From positions 1 through 8,401 of the forward strand of contig SFEH01000094.1 of assembly GCA_004557315.1 (NCBI GenBank): 8,401 bases of DNA, written 5' to 3'. Position 1 is the stretch's first letter, and every line of letters starts with the position of its first letter. The notes under the pieces were generated by a model. It was not told where the DNA came from. It saw only the letters and a list, made by a program, of their open reading frames with translations, and ran no database searches. The position numbers and the translations under genes were made by a program. Below are positions 6,798-8,401 of this stretch, one piece after another. This DNA comes from Bacteroidales bacterium (GTDB lineage: Bacteria > Bacteroidota > Bacteroidia > Bacteroidales > UBA3663).

Positions 6798-6811
6798 GTT
6801 AACAAGTTAAC
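6798..6811. promoter_or_regulatory. Twin GTTAAC palindromes just upstream of argF'
   Basis: GTTAAC occurs twice (6798-6803 and 6806-6811), separated by AA, ending 12 nt upstream of the argF' ATG. Each copy is a perfect 6-bp palindrome. The pair could be an operator for a dimeric regulator, but it does not resemble the E. coli ArgR box, and AT-rich gaps can produce such repeats by chance. No convincing -7 box was found for argF'. Confidence 0.25.
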
Positions 6812-6837
6812 ATTTACAATTCAAAATAATAACAATC

Positions 6838-6893
6838 AAAAAAAACGAATTACAAAACCAACCAGATTGACGGCCGAGAATTGTAATTCGTTT
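6838..6893 (-). terminator. Probable intrinsic terminator after fabF
   Basis: On the minus strand, AAACGAATTACAA (6893-6881 reads as one arm) pairs perfectly over 13 bp with the arm at 6855-6843, around a 25-nt loop. An eight-T run (6845-6838) overlaps the end of the second arm and extends past it. The position, 34 nt past the fabF stop, fits a terminator that separates fabF from argF'. The stem has few G-C pairs, so termination may be partial. Confidence 0.55.
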
Positions 6894-6926
6894 AATCTTT
6901 ATGAGAAATACTGACGACAGTTAATC

Positions 6927-8183
6927 TTACTCTGCGTATTTCTTAACGATGATAGAACCGTTGTGACCGCCGAATCCGAATGTGTTGGAAAGGGCAGCAC
7001 GGACAACACGCTTCTGAGCCTTGTTGAATGTGAAGTTGAGGTTATAGTCAATCTCCTCATCCATATCGTTTTCGTCGTGGTTGATAGTTGGAGGCACGAT
7101 ATCCTCAACGACCGACTTGACGCAGATCAGAGCCTCGACAGCGCCAGCAGCACCGAGGAGGTGACCAGTCATTGACTTTGTTGAGCTGATATTGAGCTTG
7201 TAAGCCCAGTCGCCGAACACGTCCTTGATAGCCTTGGCCTCTGAGCGGTCGCCCACAGGAGTAGAAGTGCCGTGTACGTTGATATAGTCGATATCCTCAG
7301 GCTTCATTCCAGCATCTTCGAGGGCAGCATTCATTACGAGTGTTGCACCGAGACCTTCTGGGTGAGTGGCAGTGAGGTGATAAGCATCGGCCGACATACC
7401 GCCACCGACAACCTCGGCATATATCTTGGCACCACGAGCCTTTGCATGCTCGAGTTCCTCAAGCACAAGGCAGCCAGAACCTTCGCCCATGACGAATCCA
7501 TCGCGGCTTGCGCTGAAAGGACGGCTCGCACGCTCCATGTCATCGTTGCGTGTAGAGAGAGCCTTCATAGCGTTGAAACCGCCGACACCAGCCTCACAGA
7601 TAGCAGCTTCAGCACCACCTGTCACCATGATGTTGGCCTTGCCAAGACGGAGAAGGTTGTATGCATCGATCATGCCATGAGTAGAAGAAGCGCAAGCAGA
7701 GACAGTGCCGTAGTTTGGTCCGTGGAAACCATAGTGGATGCTGATCTGACCAGCAGCGATATCGGCAATCATCTTAGGGATGAAGAATGGGTTGTACTTA
7801 GGACCAACCTCAGGATTGTAGCTACCTGCTTCCTCCTGGAAAGTCTTGATACCACCGATACCAGCGCTGTATATGACGCCAATACGGTTCTTGTCTTCAG
7901 TCTCAAGGTCGATGCCGCAATCCTTGATGGCCTCAGTCACAGCGGCAAAAGCCAGCTGAGTATAGCGGTCAACCTTGCGCACCTCCTTCTTGTCGAAGTA
8001 GAGAGTAGGGTCGAAATCCTTTACCTCGCAAGCAAACTGGGTCTTGAACTTTTCAGCGTTGAATAAGGTGATAGGGCCACAACCACTCTTACCCTCGATG
8101 AGGGCATTCCAAGTCTCTTCAACGTTCTTGCCAAGTGGAGTGATGGCACCTAAACCAGTTACTACAACTCTTTTTAATTCCAT
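6927..8183 (-). CDS. fabF: Beta-ketoacyl-[acyl-carrier-protein] synthase II (KAS II)
   Basis: The 418-residue cytoplasmic enzyme condenses malonyl-ACP with acyl-ACP in the elongation cycle of type II fatty-acid synthesis. The length is normal for FabF (about 410-420). It has the thiolase fold. The catalytic Cys164 lies in VSACASSTHG, His304 in NVHGTSTPVGD, Lys336 in STKSMTGH, and His341 in TGHLLGAAGA: the Cys-His-His set of KAS I/II, unlike FabH, which has Cys-His-Asn. The C-terminal SNTFGFGGHN (399-408) matches the glycine-rich loop with the gating Phe. The N-terminus MELKRVVVTGLGAITPLG is the standard FabF start. It follows acpP on the same strand after 101 nt, the usual arrangement, and the acpP product carries its substrates. 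KAS I (FabB) is the only close alternative; the acpP neighbour and the Bacteroidota setting favour FabF. Confidence 0.97.
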   Translation of the reverse strand: MELKRVVVTGLGAITPLGKNVEETWNALIEGKSGCGPITLFNAEKFKTQFACEVKDFDPTLYFDKKEVRKVDRYTQLAFAAVTEAIKDCGIDLETEDKNRIGVIYSAGIGGIKTFQEEAGSYNPEVGPKYNPFFIPKMIADIAAGQISIHYGFHGPNYGTVSACASSTHGMIDAYNLLRLGKANIMVTGGAEAAICEAGVGGFNAMKALSTRNDDMERASRPFSASRDGFVMGEGSGCLVLEELEHAKARGAKIYAEVVGGGMSADAYHLTATHPEGLGATLVMNAALEDAGMKPEDIDYINVHGTSTPVGDRSEAKAIKDVFGDWAYKLNISSTKSMTGHLLGAAGAVEALICVKSVVEDIVPPTINHDENDMDEEIDYNLNFTFNKAQKRVVRAALSNTFGFGGHNGSIIVKKYAE

Positions 8184-8209
8184 ATTTAATATTTATTGTT
8201 GCAAAGAAA

Positions 8210-8267
8210 AATTACAAATTACAAATAATGCCGCCATGAGTGGCAACAGAACTTGCAATTTGTAATT
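8210..8267 (-). other. Hairpin between acpP and fabF
   Basis: AATTACAAATT (8210-8220) and AATTTGTAATT (8257-8267) form a perfect 11-bp stem around a 36-nt loop that has its own small GCCA/TGGC hairpin. On the minus strand the stem is followed by TTTTTCTTT. It lies 18 nt after the acpP stop and 27 nt before the fabF ATG. It may be a leaky terminator or an RNA processing or stability site that lets acpP be made in excess of fabF. The function is inferred. Confidence 0.5.
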
Positions 8268-8284
8268 ATGTGACTGGAAAGAAA

Positions 8285-8401
8285 TTACTTGTTAGCCTCG
8301 ATGTAAGCAACAGCGTCACCTACAGTAGCGATCTTCTCAGCCTGATCATCTGGGATAGTGATGCCGAACTCCTTCTCGAACTCCATGATGAGCTCTACAG
8401 T
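8285..8401 (-). CDS. acpP: Acyl carrier protein, C-terminal 38 residues (runs off right edge)
   Basis: The frame runs from the right edge to a TAA at 8287-8285 and gives 38 residues, starting TVELIMEFEKEFGITIPDD and ending in VAYIEANK. This is the classic second half of bacterial ACP: the acidic recognition helix II (Glu-Leu-Ile-Met-Glu-Phe-Glu), the short helix III (DDQAEKI), then helix IV. The 4'-phosphopantetheine serine of the DSLDTVE motif would lie just outside the window, about three residues upstream of the first visible Thr. The protein carries the growing acyl chain as a thioester in the cytoplasm. The stop is 101 nt before the fabF ATG on the same strand, the conserved acpP-fabF pair. 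ACPs are about 78 residues long, so roughly half is missing. Confidence 0.96.
   Translation of the reverse strand, partial: TVELIMEFEKEFGITIPDDQAEKIATVGDAVAYIEANK

Noticed and set aside
7272..8066. Long plus-strand open frame (264 codons) antisense to fabF
   Set aside because: It lies wholly within fabF on the opposite strand, has no recognisable domain or promoter, and its composition is what a codon-biased gene produces in a shadow frame.

Overview
The window looks like chromosomal core-genome DNA from a Bacteroidota organism, most likely order Bacteroidales and possibly Prevotella-like. Four things point there: a SecD-SecF fusion in one chain; an arginine-pathway transcarbamylase of the N-succinylornithine type; promoter -7 boxes matching the Bacteroidetes TAnnTTTG form; and AT-rich stretches without Shine-Dalgarno sequences before the start codons. 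No mobile element, CRISPR array, rRNA or tRNA gene was seen.

Layout from left to right. On the minus strand, 1-2376 holds two envelope genes: a 692-residue lipoprotein with an N-terminal Ig-like domain, followed with no gap (TAA-ATG) by a DUF3108 protein that runs off the left edge. A 224-bp divergent intergenic region (2377-2600) follows. It has two outward-facing promoters with similar sequences, a structured leader, and a possible 22-codon basic leader peptide ahead of secDF. The plus-strand secDF gene (2601-5573) encodes the proton-driven accessory component of the Sec translocon. It ends at a perfect, two-way terminator hairpin and then meets the minus-strand argF' gene. The gap between them (5574-5802) also carries a 150-bp inverted-repeat element built of 9-nt units.

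On the minus strand, from right to left, are acpP (C-terminal 38 residues, running off the right edge), fabF, and argF'. acpP and fabF are the usual fatty-acid synthesis pair: the acyl carrier protein and the elongating ketosynthase that uses it. argF' makes the N-succinylcitrulline intermediate of arginine synthesis. It is separated from fabF by a T-tailed hairpin, so it is probably its own transcription unit. Both gaps flanking fabF contain related AATTACAA/TTGTAATT inverted repeats.

The genes are well-known housekeeping families, and I see no new multi-gene system. The points most worth a second look are regulatory or at single residues: the leader ORF and hairpin before secDF, a lipoprotein promoter so close to its ATG that the mRNA may be leaderless, the 9-nt-unit inverted repeat, and an alanine at the substrate-specificity position of the transcarbamylase.
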